From contig KE356560.1 of the NCBI GenBank assembly GCA_000415965.1, forward strand, positions 1,064,655 to 1,118,082: 53,428 bases of DNA, in the 5' to 3' direction. The DNA comes from Haloquadratum walsbyi J07HQW1. Lineage in GTDB: Archaea; Halobacteriota; Halobacteria; Halobacteriales; Haloferacaceae. The notes under the pieces were generated by a model, which worked only from the letters and a program-made list of their open reading frames with translations, was not told the DNA's origin and ran no database searches. Position 1 is the stretch's first letter; each line of letters opens with the position of its first letter. A program made the translations under genes and the position numbers. This document shows positions 29,679 to 38,839 of the stretch, in pieces.

Positions 29679-30767
29679 CACTCATCTCGTGCACTTCGTC
29701 GCTCAGGGTATTAGTAGTCGGATCGCTGAGTAGCTATCAGACTAGTCTGATCTCACAATCACACAAATCATCTTTTGATGGAATCTCAAGAACACGACGC
29801 GGACGCCGTCTTTTTCGAGAGCCCAAAGGGGATATCCGGAAAAATGTTATGACTGTGTAGACTGTTCAAGCCATGAGTCGATTCAAGGCTCACCGGAGCA
29901 ATTAATCTCAAGACCGGATTCACTGAGTTGGTCATGGTTGTTGATACGGTGACTCCCACTCCTGTGATTCAGGTTGTTCGGACCGCAGTGACAAACAGTT
30001 CATAACTTAAGATCGTTTGTGCATGAGAAACAGATCAACGGCATAACAAAGCGTATCGCCAGTCTGACTGGCAGCGGTACGAGTGTCTCTATTCTAGACA
30101 CATACTCCGGATAAGTGGGTCCTCAGCCACCTCGCCCTCATCGGGAAACATCGAATAAGACCGAGAATCACGCGTCCGCTGAACCTCGCGGGTAGAACAG
30201 GAGCCAACCGATGACCAACATCGATGCCAACGCGGCAGTGGGTTCATTACTGTGGTGATATGACTCTCAGCATAAGCATAAGCATAAAATTGAGTAATAT
30301 AGCTCCAGTTGCAGTTCCAATTTACTCGCATCCAAGAAGAAGTCGCCAGCAGTTGAGCAGAGCGTGGTAAATTATACCCATAGCATTTCATTTTCTGTTT
30401 CGAATTGAGAAACTCGGCTCCTGAATTATTTATCCTACGTGTATGTAACTGAAATGGCGGTTTGATACCGCCTATAGAATGTGAGTACACTTCCCGCTGT
30501 ACGCCCTCACCGTTTACCAGAGCGATTGGCTTTCACGCTTTCGTGGAAGCACCTATCACCCCCACCCCTCCTTCTAATGATGACACACGATGATTCTTAA
30601 TGCGTGAACTCATATGTTCCTGACCCTCAATGCGATTTAATTGTGCACGTTTAGCTGTCACAGTATTGGTACGGACCTATATTACCACACTCACAGCCGT
30701 GACACAGGATGCATTCCAATATTGACTCCCCGATATCTCACGGGGTCACCTGTCCGAGAAGTGCACA

Positions 30768-30877
30768 TCAGTCATTGGTAATTTGATTTTTATCCGTGCT
30801 TGTAGCGGAGCGCGCAAGCGGGCGTTCCAGCTGGACTGAGTCTGCGTGTGGGCTCAGAGCACCACCCACTGGTATGC
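30768..30877 (+). repeat. R1 dispersed repeat, copy 4
   Basis: Entry CAGTCATTGGTAATTTGATT, hairpin arms GGAGCGC and GCGTTCC, then CCAGCTGGACTGAGTCTGCG, GGGCTCAGAG and exit CACTGGTATG. It lies about 80 bases ahead of ppk. Confidence 0.85.
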
Positions 30878-30955
30878 TGCTATAACTAAATGATAATTGA
30901 CAGCTATCAAAGACTTATCGTAGCATAGATGCAGTTCAATGACGAACCATGTGTT

Positions 30956-33175
30956 ATGAGTTCTATCGATATCACAGACGAGAAATACTATCTTAACAGG
31001 GAGTTATCAGAACTTGCATTCCAACAGCGCGTGCTCTCTGAGGGACTTGATGCCCGTAATCCGCCGCTTGAGCGTGCGCGCTTTCTTGCATTCTTTACAA
31101 AAAACACAGATGAGTTTTTTATGAAACGAGTCGGCGGATTAAAGCAACAAATCGAAGCGGGGGTCACAGAGACAACACCAGATGGTCGGACTCCTCATGA
31201 GCAATGGACAGAGATCCTCGATGCAGCGCGACCACTCTTTCGTGAGCAAGCTGCCTGCTGGGAGGAAGAAATTAAACCGCAACTCGCAGACGAAGGGATT
31301 CAGATTCAAACCCTTGACGAACTTACCGAATCGCAGCAAACGCGACTTCGCGATCATTTCGAAGAATCTGTCTTACCAACGTTAACTCCTCTTGCGTTTG
31401 ACCCTGCACATCCATTTCCATTCATCTCAAATCTTTCACTGTCGCTTGCTGTTCTCTCTCGTGAAACAACCGATGAAGAACTCACGTTTACCCGGATCAA
31501 AATCCCACAGAATCAGCCACGATTCGTTGAAGTTCCTGAAACAGATCATAATTATGTCCTCATTGAGGATGTAATCGAGGCAAATCTTGATCTTCTCCTG
31601 CCGAATGTTAATATCGTTGATGTCTCAAAGTTCAAAGTCACTCGTAACGCGGAGGTGCGACGTGATGAGGAGGTTGCTGAGGATCTAATCAATATGATTG
31701 AGGAAGTGCTTGAGCAACGACGATTTGCAACAGTTGTCCGCGTTGAAGTCGCAGCTGATATGCCAGAGCAATCAGTATCTGTTCTAAAAGAGCAACTTGA
31801 CGTGACCGATGCAGAGGTATTTTATCGTGAAGGACCAATCGATTTCCGCTCACTCTTTGAGCTCACCGAGATCACCCGTCCAGATCTCAAAACTCCATCA
31901 TGGACGCCACAACCTCATCCTCGGATTATGCGTGGTCCGGGTGTTGACCCTCGTGATGAGCCTGCAGATATCTTTACTGAAATTGAACAAGATGATATTC
32001 TCGTTCATCACCCATATCACTCATTTGAGGGCACCGTCCATCATTTTCTAGAGGCTGCTGCGCACGACCCGGATGTCCTTGCAGTGAAGGCTGCAATCTA
32101 TCGAACAGCAAGCGACTCAAAAGTGATTCAGAGTCTGATTGATGCTGCTGATAATGGTAAGCAAGTCGCGGTCATGGTTGAACTGAAAGCCCGATTTGAT
32201 GAGCAAAACAATCTTGAATGGGTACGTCGACTTGAAGAGGAGGGCATTCATGTCGCTTATGGAACTGTTGGATTGAAGACCCATACGAAAACCGCGCTGG
32301 TCGTTCGCCAAGAGGACGAGGGGGTACAACTGTACTCACATGTTGGGACTGGCAATTATCACTCTGAGACCGCCAAAGGATATGTTGACCTCGGTGTGTT
32401 GACCTCGAATCATGATATTGGACAGGATCTGACGAAAGTATTCAATTCCTTTACCGGTCCGACACTGAGTAATCAATTCCGGGAGCTCTTGATTGCTCCT
32501 GTGACGATGCGTGAGCGGTTCACCCAGCGCATCCGTCGCGAAGCAGAGCATGCACGTGCTGGGCGTCCTGCTCGTATCGTCGTCAAGATTAATGGACTTG
32601 AAGATCCTGAGATTGTTGCTGAATTATATCAGGCATCAATGGCCGGTGTCGATATTGATCTTATTGTCCGGGATATCTGTCGTCTCCGTCCAGGTATTGA
32701 GGGCATAAGTGACACGATTACCGTTCATTCTGTTGTTGGTCGATTTCTCGAACACTCGCGGATATTCTACTTTGAAAACGGTGGTGACCCAGTGTGGTAT
32801 ACTGGATCTGCAGACTGGATGACACGTAATCTCGATAATCGTGTTGAAGCGGTCACCCCGGTCGATGCACCACACATTCGTCGACAACTCCGATATATTC
32901 TTGCAGTGACACTTACTGACAACCGGCGGCGATGGGTAATGAACAGCGACGGCACGTATGACCAAGTTACACCTGATCCGGACGAATCGGTTCGTGACGC
33001 ACAAACCATCTTAATGAATGCAACGACCGATGCTGTTGAGTCAGGAAGCGAATTAGGGATATCTATTGAGGAAGGACTCCTTGACCGCACATTATTGATT
33101 GAGCCACAGGATAGTATAACATCTTCAGAACAGACAACAGATGGACAACAGGACATCGCTACACAGGACTCATGA
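30956..33175 (+). CDS. ppk: Polyphosphate kinase
   Basis: Reversible synthesis of inorganic polyphosphate from ATP (Ppk1 family). From the ATG at 30956 the protein has 739 residues, close to the family norm; an upstream ATG at 30929 would add nine residues not typical of the N-terminus SSIDITDEKYYLNRELSELAFQ-like. The four-domain layout is visible: N-domain with YLNRELS and FLAFFTKNTDEFFMKR, head domain, and two phospholipase-D-like catalytic domains with the phosphorylated His in YSHVGTGNYH and the second His in GRFLEHSRIFYF. The C-terminal tail (Gln/Thr/Asp-rich) is extra. The gene is single, preceded by an R1 repeat and followed by an R2 hairpin repeat. Confidence 0.96.
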   Translation: MSSIDITDEKYYLNRELSELAFQQRVLSEGLDARNPPLERARFLAFFTKNTDEFFMKRVGGLKQQIEAGVTETTPDGRTPHEQWTEILDAARPLFREQAACWEEEIKPQLADEGIQIQTLDELTESQQTRLRDHFEESVLPTLTPLAFDPAHPFPFISNLSLSLAVLSRETTDEELTFTRIKIPQNQPRFVEVPETDHNYVLIEDVIEANLDLLLPNVNIVDVSKFKVTRNAEVRRDEEVAEDLINMIEEVLEQRRFATVVRVEVAADMPEQSVSVLKEQLDVTDAEVFYREGPIDFRSLFELTEITRPDLKTPSWTPQPHPRIMRGPGVDPRDEPADIFTEIEQDDILVHHPYHSFEGTVHHFLEAAAHDPDVLAVKAAIYRTASDSKVIQSLIDAADNGKQVAVMVELKARFDEQNNLEWVRRLEEEGIHVAYGTVGLKTHTKTALVVRQEDEGVQLYSHVGTGNYHSETAKGYVDLGVLTSNHDIGQDLTKVFNSFTGPTLSNQFRELLIAPVTMRERFTQRIRREAEHARAGRPARIVVKINGLEDPEIVAELYQASMAGVDIDLIVRDICRLRPGIEGISDTITVHSVVGRFLEHSRIFYFENGGDPVWYTGSADWMTRNLDNRVEAVTPVDAPHIRRQLRYILAVTLTDNRRRWVMNSDGTYDQVTPDPDESVRDAQTILMNATTDAVESGSELGISIEEGLLDRTLLIEPQDSITSSEQTTDGQQDIATQDS

Positions 33176-33181
33176 TCACCG

Positions 33182-33250
33182 CGTGAACCGCTTCGGGGTC
33201 ACATCAGTATCAGTATCAATATCAATATCAAAGCCCCAGGGCACTCGCCT
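33182..33250 (+). repeat. R2 hairpin repeat with expanded loop, after ppk
   Basis: CGTGAACCGCTTCGGGGTCA is separated from AAAGCCCCAGGGCACTCGCC by hexamer units: CAGTAT x2 and CAATAT x2 (33205-33228). The copy at 47362-47425 has the same arms with a short loop (CATCAGCATC), so the loop has expanded here. The stem could act as a ppk transcript end. Confidence 0.7.
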
Positions 33251-33431
33251 TGCTCATCTGTCAAAGTAGAATGTAGCTATGCTGAGATGTCGCTGTGTGA
33301 AATGGTTATGTACGGATAATTAATTCAGACGCTTCAGAGTCAGTTGAACACCGTTTTGACAGACGCATCATTGACAACGAAATAAGATGATAAGGAGAAA
33401 CAAGAAGTACCGCGCAATAGAAAGTCAATTT

Positions 33432-33809
33432 ATGGACTGCCCGCGCTGTGGAACAGAGCTCACGACTATCTCTATCGATGGTGGGTCGACAGCGGCGTAC
33501 TGTGACCATTGCGGGTTTGCAAATATCGAGACGTCGCCAGCATCCGCTGAGCCAGAGTCAGAAACGTGGGATGACGCGATTGAACGCTTCCATGACACTG
33601 CTACTGCTGCTGTTGACACCAACACTAATACTGACGTTGAGGAGACACAAGAAAGCCCGAGTGACTCTACGCGTGTTGATGACAACTTAGATATGACCAC
33701 TGATTCTGATTCTCGCTCTCATCTAGATTCAGACGGAATCTCTGAGGATACGAACGATGCCAGTGAGAGTGAGACAAATAATCACACCGATTCCACATCC
33801 AATAATTGA
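33432..33809 (+). CDS. Small zinc-ribbon protein with acidic tail
   Basis: From ATG 33432 a 125-residue protein begins MDCPRCGTELTTISIDGG and continues to AAYCDHCGFANIETS, a C-x2-C...C-x2-C zinc ribbon of the type seen in many small haloarchaeal proteins. The remaining 90 residues are Asp/Glu/Ser/Thr-rich and probably disordered, partly encoded by GATTCT-like hexamers. The upstream extension to 33387 is basic and unlike the family. Short zinc-ribbon proteins often bind nucleic acids or partner proteins, but nothing here specifies the role. It lies between ppk and a spacer leading to the salactin-like gene, in the opposite direction to the latter. Confidence 0.75.
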   Translation: MDCPRCGTELTTISIDGGSTAAYCDHCGFANIETSPASAEPESETWDDAIERFHDTATAAVDTNTNTDVEETQESPSDSTRVDDNLDMTTDSDSRSHLDSDGISEDTNDASESETNNHTDSTSNN

Positions 33810-33938
33810 CCCCAGACCCTGGAAGTTCGATAATTGCTGAGACAGATTCGTCTATGAAACCAACAACCGCGTGGCAGTCTCGCAATTCAGGGTGCAGATA
33901 TGAACGCGAGCTGGCGACTGATGACTGATTGCTGAGTC

Positions 33939-34265
33939 GTGTCACACAAGACAATACACCATCATCTTCTGAAAGCACAGTTCAATGAGTTGGAAACATT
34001 GCGGCTCTGTGAGAAAGCGATGCGAACCGCTGGGTCAGATGGGGTCGTTCACAGAAACCAACTCAGCGCTAAAGACTGTGTATCGGAACATCAAATAAAC
34101 ACTCGGTGCTCCCCATACTGCGGTGATGAGGTACAGAGATACAGCCCGTGTGAGTCGCGATTTGAGGCGCTTCACGTCCACGACTACGCCGACGCTGACA
34201 ACGTTCTCTGCACAGACACGGACGAACTGATTAGATTCGATTATCTGGTCGCCAACTCAGATTGA
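33939..34265 (+). CDS. Possible small zinc-finger protein, doubtful
   Basis: Open frame of 108 residues. Its second half, RCSPYCGDEVQRYSPCESRFEALHVHDY (quoted by its ends) followed by TDTDELIRFDYLVANSD, has a C-x3-C...H-x-H arrangement that could be a degenerate zinc finger. The first half looks random. It may be the remains of a longer gene. No ribosome-binding site or clear promoter was found. Convergent with the salactin-like gene 23 bases away. Confidence 0.3.
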   Translation: MSHKTIHHHLLKAQFNELETLRLCEKAMRTAGSDGVVHRNQLSAKDCVSEHQINTRCSPYCGDEVQRYSPCESRFEALHVHDYADADNVLCTDTDELIRFDYLVANSD

Positions 34266-34288
34266 TATCACTCTCAGAGTGGATCCAA

Positions 34289-35311
34289 TCACTCAGAGGA
34301 GGGCGATGGCTGACTCACGGTTGAACTATCAGACTCTTCTTCAGACCTCGCAGCGACAAGTGCTCCTCGGGCGACACTGTATAATGGATCATCAGGACTT
34401 TGTACATCGCTAATAGAGAACGGAATTGACACATCACGAAGATGCTTATCGAATAGATCCTCAAAGCCGTCCGGATTCGAAGTTCCTCCCGTCACAACGA
34501 CAGGCACATCTAGATTCTCTTCAACATCTTCTTCATCAACCTCTTCAGCAATTCTGCCGATGACATAATCGAGCATGTTCTCATAGTAGATTGAGAGCGC
34601 TCCTTCAACGCCACCAACATCAGTCGTGAAATCAAGTGTAAAGTCGTCCTCTTTGATCGATGTTACCTTATCGACTGGTGTCCCTGTTGCTTGTGCGGCT
34701 TGTTGATCAACCCAGTCGCCCCCACGGGCAACAGAGAATTTCATTACAGGCACAGCATAGTATGATAAGCAAATATTCGTCATCCCAGCACCGAATGACA
34801 CACCAAGTCCAGTAAAATTGTTTTGGGCGAGTTCACTGTAAATAACAGCCATTCCCTCATTAATCGGCTCTGGATCATATCCCATATCCGAGATCATCGA
34901 CTCAAGCGTCTTTTGATGATAGAGTGTTGAGACATCTGAATCGATTGGGTCCGCTGGTGAGGAGAAAAACAGCTTCTCGTCTGGGGCTGATGGATCACCA
35001 ACCACCTGTTCAGTGATTAATTTGATCATCGGAATCGCCGATGACTCATCACTTGAGAGGATTCCAACCTCCATTGGTCTGCGCGTTTCTTTATTAAATA
35101 TGTTCGCGAAGTTGAGAGCGTCGTCGCCGACAACGTACACCTTGTCATCCTTCCGGATATGAAGTACCTGACTCCGCGACAGCATCTGTTCTGCCATGTC
35201 GCTGTATTCGATCTCAACAAATGAGTTGCGCTGCTGAACGAACTTTGTCCCGTCGTCCTCAGGTTCAGCAGACAAAATATTCATTGTACCGACATCTAGG
35301 CCTTTGGCCAT
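34289..35311 (-). CDS. Salactin-like actin homologue
   Basis: A 340-residue member of the actin/MreB/ParM ATPase superfamily. Seen: phosphate-1 region [15 protein letters not shown], phosphate-2 region [18 protein letters not shown] (about residue 168), and adenosine region [18 protein letters not shown] (about 270). The N-terminus and the segments [21 protein letters not shown] and [16 protein letters not shown] resemble, from memory, salactin of Halobacterium, a dynamically unstable filament-forming actin linked to chromosome distribution under low phosphate. A Ser/Glu-rich tail ends the protein. Upstream on the same strand (gap 169 bases) is a membrane protein that may share its transcript. 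Identity as salactin rather than another haloarchaeal actin-like protein should be confirmed by alignment. Confidence 0.75.
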   Translation of the reverse strand: MAKGLDVGTMNILSAEPEDDGTKFVQQRNSFVEIEYSDMAEQMLSRSQVLHIRKDDKVYVVGDDALNFANIFNKETRRPMEVGILSSDESSAIPMIKLITEQVVGDPSAPDEKLFFSSPADPIDSDVSTLYHQKTLESMISDMGYDPEPINEGMAVIYSELAQNNFTGLGVSFGAGMTNICLSYYAVPVMKFSVARGGDWVDQQAAQATGTPVDKVTSIKEDDFTLDFTTDVGGVEGALSIYYENMLDYVIGRIAEEVDEEDVEENLDVPVVVTGGTSNPDGFEDLFDKHLRDVSIPFSISDVQSPDDPLYSVARGALVAARSEEESDSSTVSQPSPSSE

Positions 35312-35480
35312 ATCACTAACTCAGAAGGAATGGATAAAAATCTTCACCGTTTCCCCTCAGATTGAGGGCTGCTCAGATATGTTCATTCAGCTAGCACTCT
35401 CAGTGTGTACTGGTGATATCACTCACAACTGTTGAGAATCGCGGTGAGTATTGCTGAATACTTCTCTCAGCGACTCACTT

Positions 35481-36467
35481 TCACCGAATGAGTGACTGAA
35501 TGAATCGTCGGATTCGCTCAATTGGACCTTGATTCGCCGGTTTAAGTGGTGATGGTTTAATCGGTCCGTCGTACTCTGTATCCGAGTGTGACTCAGCTTC
35601 ATTCTCACCGACCGTATCCGCTGACTCATCAAGATTCGCTCGGAGGTCTGCAAGTGCTGTTGCCTGCTCAGAGGTATCTGATCCGCTTTCGGTCTTCCGC
35701 TTATCACCCCGAAGACCCTGTAATCCCTCGACGGCATCATCAACACTCCCTCCGCGGGATTCTTTTACTCCCGCTTTTGTGACGTTGCGCGCATCATACT
35801 CATCCTCGTTAGCTGTAAATTGGAGTGTTTGACCATCATCACGTTCAACACCACCCCAGTTGAGTTCGGCAGCCGCCATTGCACTCTTGATTTGTCGTTC
35901 GACGCGCTCATCAGAAATCTCCTCGGAGTCACTTGCCGTGTCCGTGTCAGTCTCATTTTCAGTTGCATCTGCTGTTGACTCCTGTGCGGTCGTTGCATTT
36001 GCTACCATCTCAATTCGATATCCAGAGAGAGCTGTCCCAGCGGCTGTTAATACAATAATCGCGCCAATTGCGTAAACACTAACGATGAGACTACTATTTT
36101 GATTCCACGCTGTCGCTCGTGGATATACAGCAACAAACTGTGCGGTTGCAAGAAAACATGCAACGACGCCACCGGTCCCAATGAGATCAACGCGCCGCGA
36201 GACCGGCAATAAGACCGCCGTTGAGAGCAAGATAATCGGGATTCCACTTGCGCCAGCTGTCACAGCAATCTCTCTGAAGACGTATTTAATTGGCTCGACA
36301 TTTGAGTATGTCGTGCTCCACAGGAATGCGACGATTGACACGAGGACCAATCCGACACCAATAAAGAACAGACCGAATCCAAGATATACCTCGCGCCGAT
36401 TCTCAATCGGTCCGATAAATTGCCGGTATATCTTCCGAAAGATTGCGCCTGGATCCTCTTGCTGCAT
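35481..36467 (-). CDS. Haloarchaeal membrane protein with cytosolic tail, next to actin-like gene
   Basis: From the ATG at 36467 (MQQEDPGAIFRKIYRQFIGP) a 328-residue protein; an upstream ATG at 36509 is less likely. After a short cytosolic start follow about five hydrophobic segments within residues 25-155 (for example YLGFGLFFIGVGLVLVSIVAF, then SGIPIILLSTAVLLPV, GGVVACFLATAQFVAV, SLIVSVYAIGAIIVL). The remaining half is a soluble, acidic region with a predicted small domain (ELNWGGVERDDGQTLQF) and a basic amphipathic end GPIERIRRFIQSLIR. It resembles a haloarchaeal family of unknown function (DUF7139-like). Same strand as the actin-like gene and immediately upstream; a role as its membrane partner is my inference. 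Confidence 0.75.
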   Translation of the reverse strand: MQQEDPGAIFRKIYRQFIGPIENRREVYLGFGLFFIGVGLVLVSIVAFLWSTTYSNVEPIKYVFREIAVTAGASGIPIILLSTAVLLPVSRRVDLIGTGGVVACFLATAQFVAVYPRATAWNQNSSLIVSVYAIGAIIVLTAAGTALSGYRIEMVANATTAQESTADATENETDTDTASDSEEISDERVERQIKSAMAAAELNWGGVERDDGQTLQFTANEDEYDARNVTKAGVKESRGGSVDDAVEGLQGLRGDKRKTESGSDTSEQATALADLRANLDESADTVGENEAESHSDTEYDGPIKPSPLKPANQGPIERIRRFIQSLIR

Positions 36468-36789
36468 ATCTACACCGACCGCGAGAAAAGCTAAATATCT
36501 TCGCCTCATCGCGCGTGACCTCTACGGGTACTGAGTATAATTGTCTGACAGATGTCTGACGATCCTCTCATGTGACCGCCGCGAACGCACTCGCGCGCAC
36601 TCACCACATTGTCACTCACTCGCGATGGTTTCAACACTATATATGAAAGGGTGAAGTTCAGTTGTGCATAAGTTATAATTATGATAATGATATCGAGAAA
36701 ATATACTTCTGGTATATATTATACGTTTTGAGCGTTACTTCCCTGATTGAACAGATCACACGTGCATATATTTTTCAGCCAGCTATCGT
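36468..36789. other. AT-rich spacer between DUF58 gene and membrane protein gene
   Basis: No gene. Strongly AT-rich at 36640-36780, with a short direct repeat TCTGAC (about 36545-36563). It likely holds the promoter for the membrane protein/actin-like pair. Confidence 0.4.
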
Positions 36790-37653
36790 CTATCCAACCC
36801 AGGTTGTCGCAAACGCATCGAAAAAGTCCTGATCTGTCGGGACAAACGCATGGGTTATGCGCAGTCGCTGTGCTCGAGCTTCGACATCATCGATAAACCC
36901 ATCAATACGATTGCGATACTGTTCAAGAAGCCGCCCGCCAAAATATGTTCGTTGACTCACGTCGGATTCAATCCCTTCAAAGATTGTATCACCAGCCGGG
37001 TCGGGATCAACCTCTCCCGGGGCGAGTAACTGAATGAGAATTACATCATTTTGTGCAACTGATGCGAGCCCGCTCTCAAGTGCATCAAGATCGCCTAGAC
37101 AGTCCGTGATAATCACAACAAGTGATCGTGAGTTGATTAATCCAACATATGATTCCAACGCCGCGGCGAAATCAGTCTGTCCGCTTGGCGTTGTTTCATT
37201 GATTCGATCGATTAATCCGAGCACCTCTCCACGTGTTGATGTTCCAGCGTCAAGTCGTTCGGGTCGATCCTGGAAGATGGAGAATTTAAACTTATCGTGA
37301 GCCTCAGCGGTAAGATGTGCATATCCCAACCCAAGTTTGGCGCCAAATTCAAATTTATGTGTATCTGTCTCTTTCCTCCCGTAGTCCATCGATGCACTTG
37401 CATCAACAAGGATGTGAACTGTCAGGCTTCTTTCTTCCTCAAACTGCTTGATATAGTACTCTCCTGTCCGTCCATATAGTCGCCAATCAATGAGCCGCGT
37501 ATCATCACCCGGTGAATACCGCCGATAATCACTAAATGTGAGTCCCTCACCAACATCCGGTGATTCTTGTTCTCCACGCTGAATCCCTGTCGCTTCCTGC
37601 TCAAGACTCGCGTCAAACCGGTCGACCTCTTCAAGAAATGTCGGGTCAATCAC
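36790..37653 (-). CDS. DUF58 family protein
   Basis: A 287-residue cytosolic protein of the DUF58 family, which is a von Willebrand A-like fold regularly encoded beside MoxR ATPases. The signature is complete: GLTFSDYRRYSPGDDTRLIDWRLYGRTGEYYIKQFEEE (quoted by its ends), then a MIDAS-like ILVDASASMDYG with D-x-S-x-S. Later SLVVIITDCLGDLDAL contains the second conserved Asp. It starts four bases inside the end of moxR (ATGA, 37650-37653), so the two are translationally coupled. The pair is generally thought to act as a metal-dependent chaperone or cofactor-insertion module. Confidence 0.93.
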   Translation of the reverse strand: MIDPTFLEEVDRFDASLEQEATGIQRGEQESPDVGEGLTFSDYRRYSPGDDTRLIDWRLYGRTGEYYIKQFEEERSLTVHILVDASASMDYGRKETDTHKFEFGAKLGLGYAHLTAEAHDKFKFSIFQDRPERLDAGTSTRGEVLGLIDRINETTPSGQTDFAAALESYVGLINSRSLVVIITDCLGDLDALESGLASVAQNDVILIQLLAPGEVDPDPAGDTIFEGIESDVSQRTYFGGRLLEQYRNRIDGFIDDVEARAQRLRITHAFVPTDQDFFDAFATTWVG

Positions 37654-38609
37654 GTATATTCGGTAAGTAGATTATCAATAACGTCATCGGTTGACATGCC
37701 CTCGCGCTCAGCACGGAAATCAAGCAGAATTCGATGGCGTAACACTGGGCGTGCCATCGTCGCAACATCGTCCCATGAGACATAGTTACGACCCTGGAGA
37801 AATGCCCGCGCTTTTGCAGTACGGATGAGTCCCATACTGGCACGTGGACTTGCCCCGAAGTCCACATCATTTGCAGTCCGTGTCGCTCTGACAAGCTCAA
37901 TTGCCTGATCACGAACATCATCCGCAACAGGCACCTCCCGAACGAGCGACTGTATTGTTGAAAGTTCATCACGCGTCAGCACACGGTCAACGGGTGGAAC
38001 AGATTCACCCTCTGCATACAGCGTCACGATATCGCGCTCCTCACCTGCAGACGGATAGTCTAAAATGAGCTTTAATAAAAATCGGTCAGTCTGCGCCTCT
38101 GGGAGTGGATATGTTCCTTCTTGATCGACTGGGTTCTGAGTTGCAAGCACAAAAAACGGTCGTGGTAAATCATATGTCTCACCGGCTGCTGTCACTTGCT
38201 TCTCCTGCATCGCCTCAAGCAATGCTGCTTGCGTCTTCGGCGTTGCCCGGTTAATCTCGTCCGCAAGAACAACATTCGCGAAGATAGGTCCACGTTCGAA
38301 GACGAACTCGCGCTCACCGCCTGCTTCACGAATTATCTCTGTTCCAGTGATATCTGATGGCATCAAATCTGGTGTGTTCTGTACGCGTGAGAAATCCAAA
38401 TCAGTGACGTCGGCAACTGTCCGGACCATCGTTGTCTTCCCAAGACCTGGATTGCTCTCAAGAAGCGCATTCCCATCTGCGAGAATACAAACAAGAAGTT
38501 GTTCAACGATTGTTTTTTGTCCAATAATCCGTTTGCTAACTTCCTCACGAACACGAGCAAGACGATCCTGTAACGCGTCGATATCGACATTAATGTTAGC
38601 CTCACTCAT
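37650..38609 (-). CDS. MoxR family AAA+ ATPase
   Basis: AAA+ ATPase of the MoxR group, known to work with von Willebrand A proteins in maturing or activating protein complexes. The 319-residue protein has Walker A ESNPGLGKTTM, Walker B NVVLADEINRA, the sensor region FVLATQNPVDQEGTYPLPEAQTDRF, and a C-terminal lid domain with sensor-2-like ASPRASMGLIRTAKARAFL. All ATPase residues are present. It precedes DUF58 with a four-base overlap. The vWA-protein genes that normally accompany it lie upstream beyond a 1.4-kb repeat-filled gap (39990-46063), on the same strand. Confidence 0.95.
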   Translation of the reverse strand: MSEANINVDIDALQDRLARVREEVSKRIIGQKTIVEQLLVCILADGNALLESNPGLGKTTMVRTVADVTDLDFSRVQNTPDLMPSDITGTEIIREAGGEREFVFERGPIFANVVLADEINRATPKTQAALLEAMQEKQVTAAGETYDLPRPFFVLATQNPVDQEGTYPLPEAQTDRFLLKLILDYPSAGEERDIVTLYAEGESVPPVDRVLTRDELSTIQSLVREVPVADDVRDQAIELVRATRTANDVDFGASPRASMGLIRTAKARAFLQGRNYVSWDDVATMARPVLRHRILLDFRAEREGMSTDDVIDNLLTEYT

Positions 38610-38676
38610 CGGTCTGAATGTTTACTATTTCTATCACGCTTACTAATCATATTGATGTTGGTTCTGGTGTTGACAT

Positions 38677-38736
38677 GAGTTATGATTGTGACCGCGACTG
38701 TGATTGTAATCATGATTATGATTCTAACTATGATTC
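38677..38736 (+). repeat. Degenerate hexamer tract upstream of moxR
   Basis: Imperfect repeats of a GATTRT-type hexamer (GAGTTATGATTGTGACCGCG continuing CATGATTATGATTC). In the plus frame it would encode alternating Asp and Tyr/Cys/Asn, but no gene is evident. It lies about 70-130 bases ahead of the moxR start. Confidence 0.6.
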
Positions 38737-38839
38737 AATCCATCTCATGGATTCATCTGTTTATTCCATCACGCTCAAAAGTGAGATAATTGATAAATAC
38801 ATGCACATGCCAATGATGCTTAATAAATCTATCATCTAA

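Larger units (their letters stand above)
29327..30955. other. 1.6-kb spacer with two R1 copies and small palindromes
   Basis: No convincing gene. Contents: R1 copy 3 (29555-29678); a perfect 16-base palindrome ATCAGACTAGTCTGAT (29736-29751); small stems GTGTCT/AGACAC near 30075-30093 and CTTTCACG/CGTGGAAG near 30532-30550; AGCATA x3 (30269-30286); and R1 copy 4 (30768-30877). The frame at 30089-30490 (minus) has no family resemblance. Confidence 0.5.

Noticed and set aside
30089..30490. Minus-strand 133-residue frame
   Set aside because: Composition is not acidic as in neighbouring genes, no motif is seen and no promoter or ribosome site supports it.
36468..36509. Longer start of the membrane protein (ATG at 36509)
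   Set aside because: MRRRYLAFLAVGVD would be an unusual extra segment; MQQEDPGAIFRKIYRQ is a more typical start. Not excluded.
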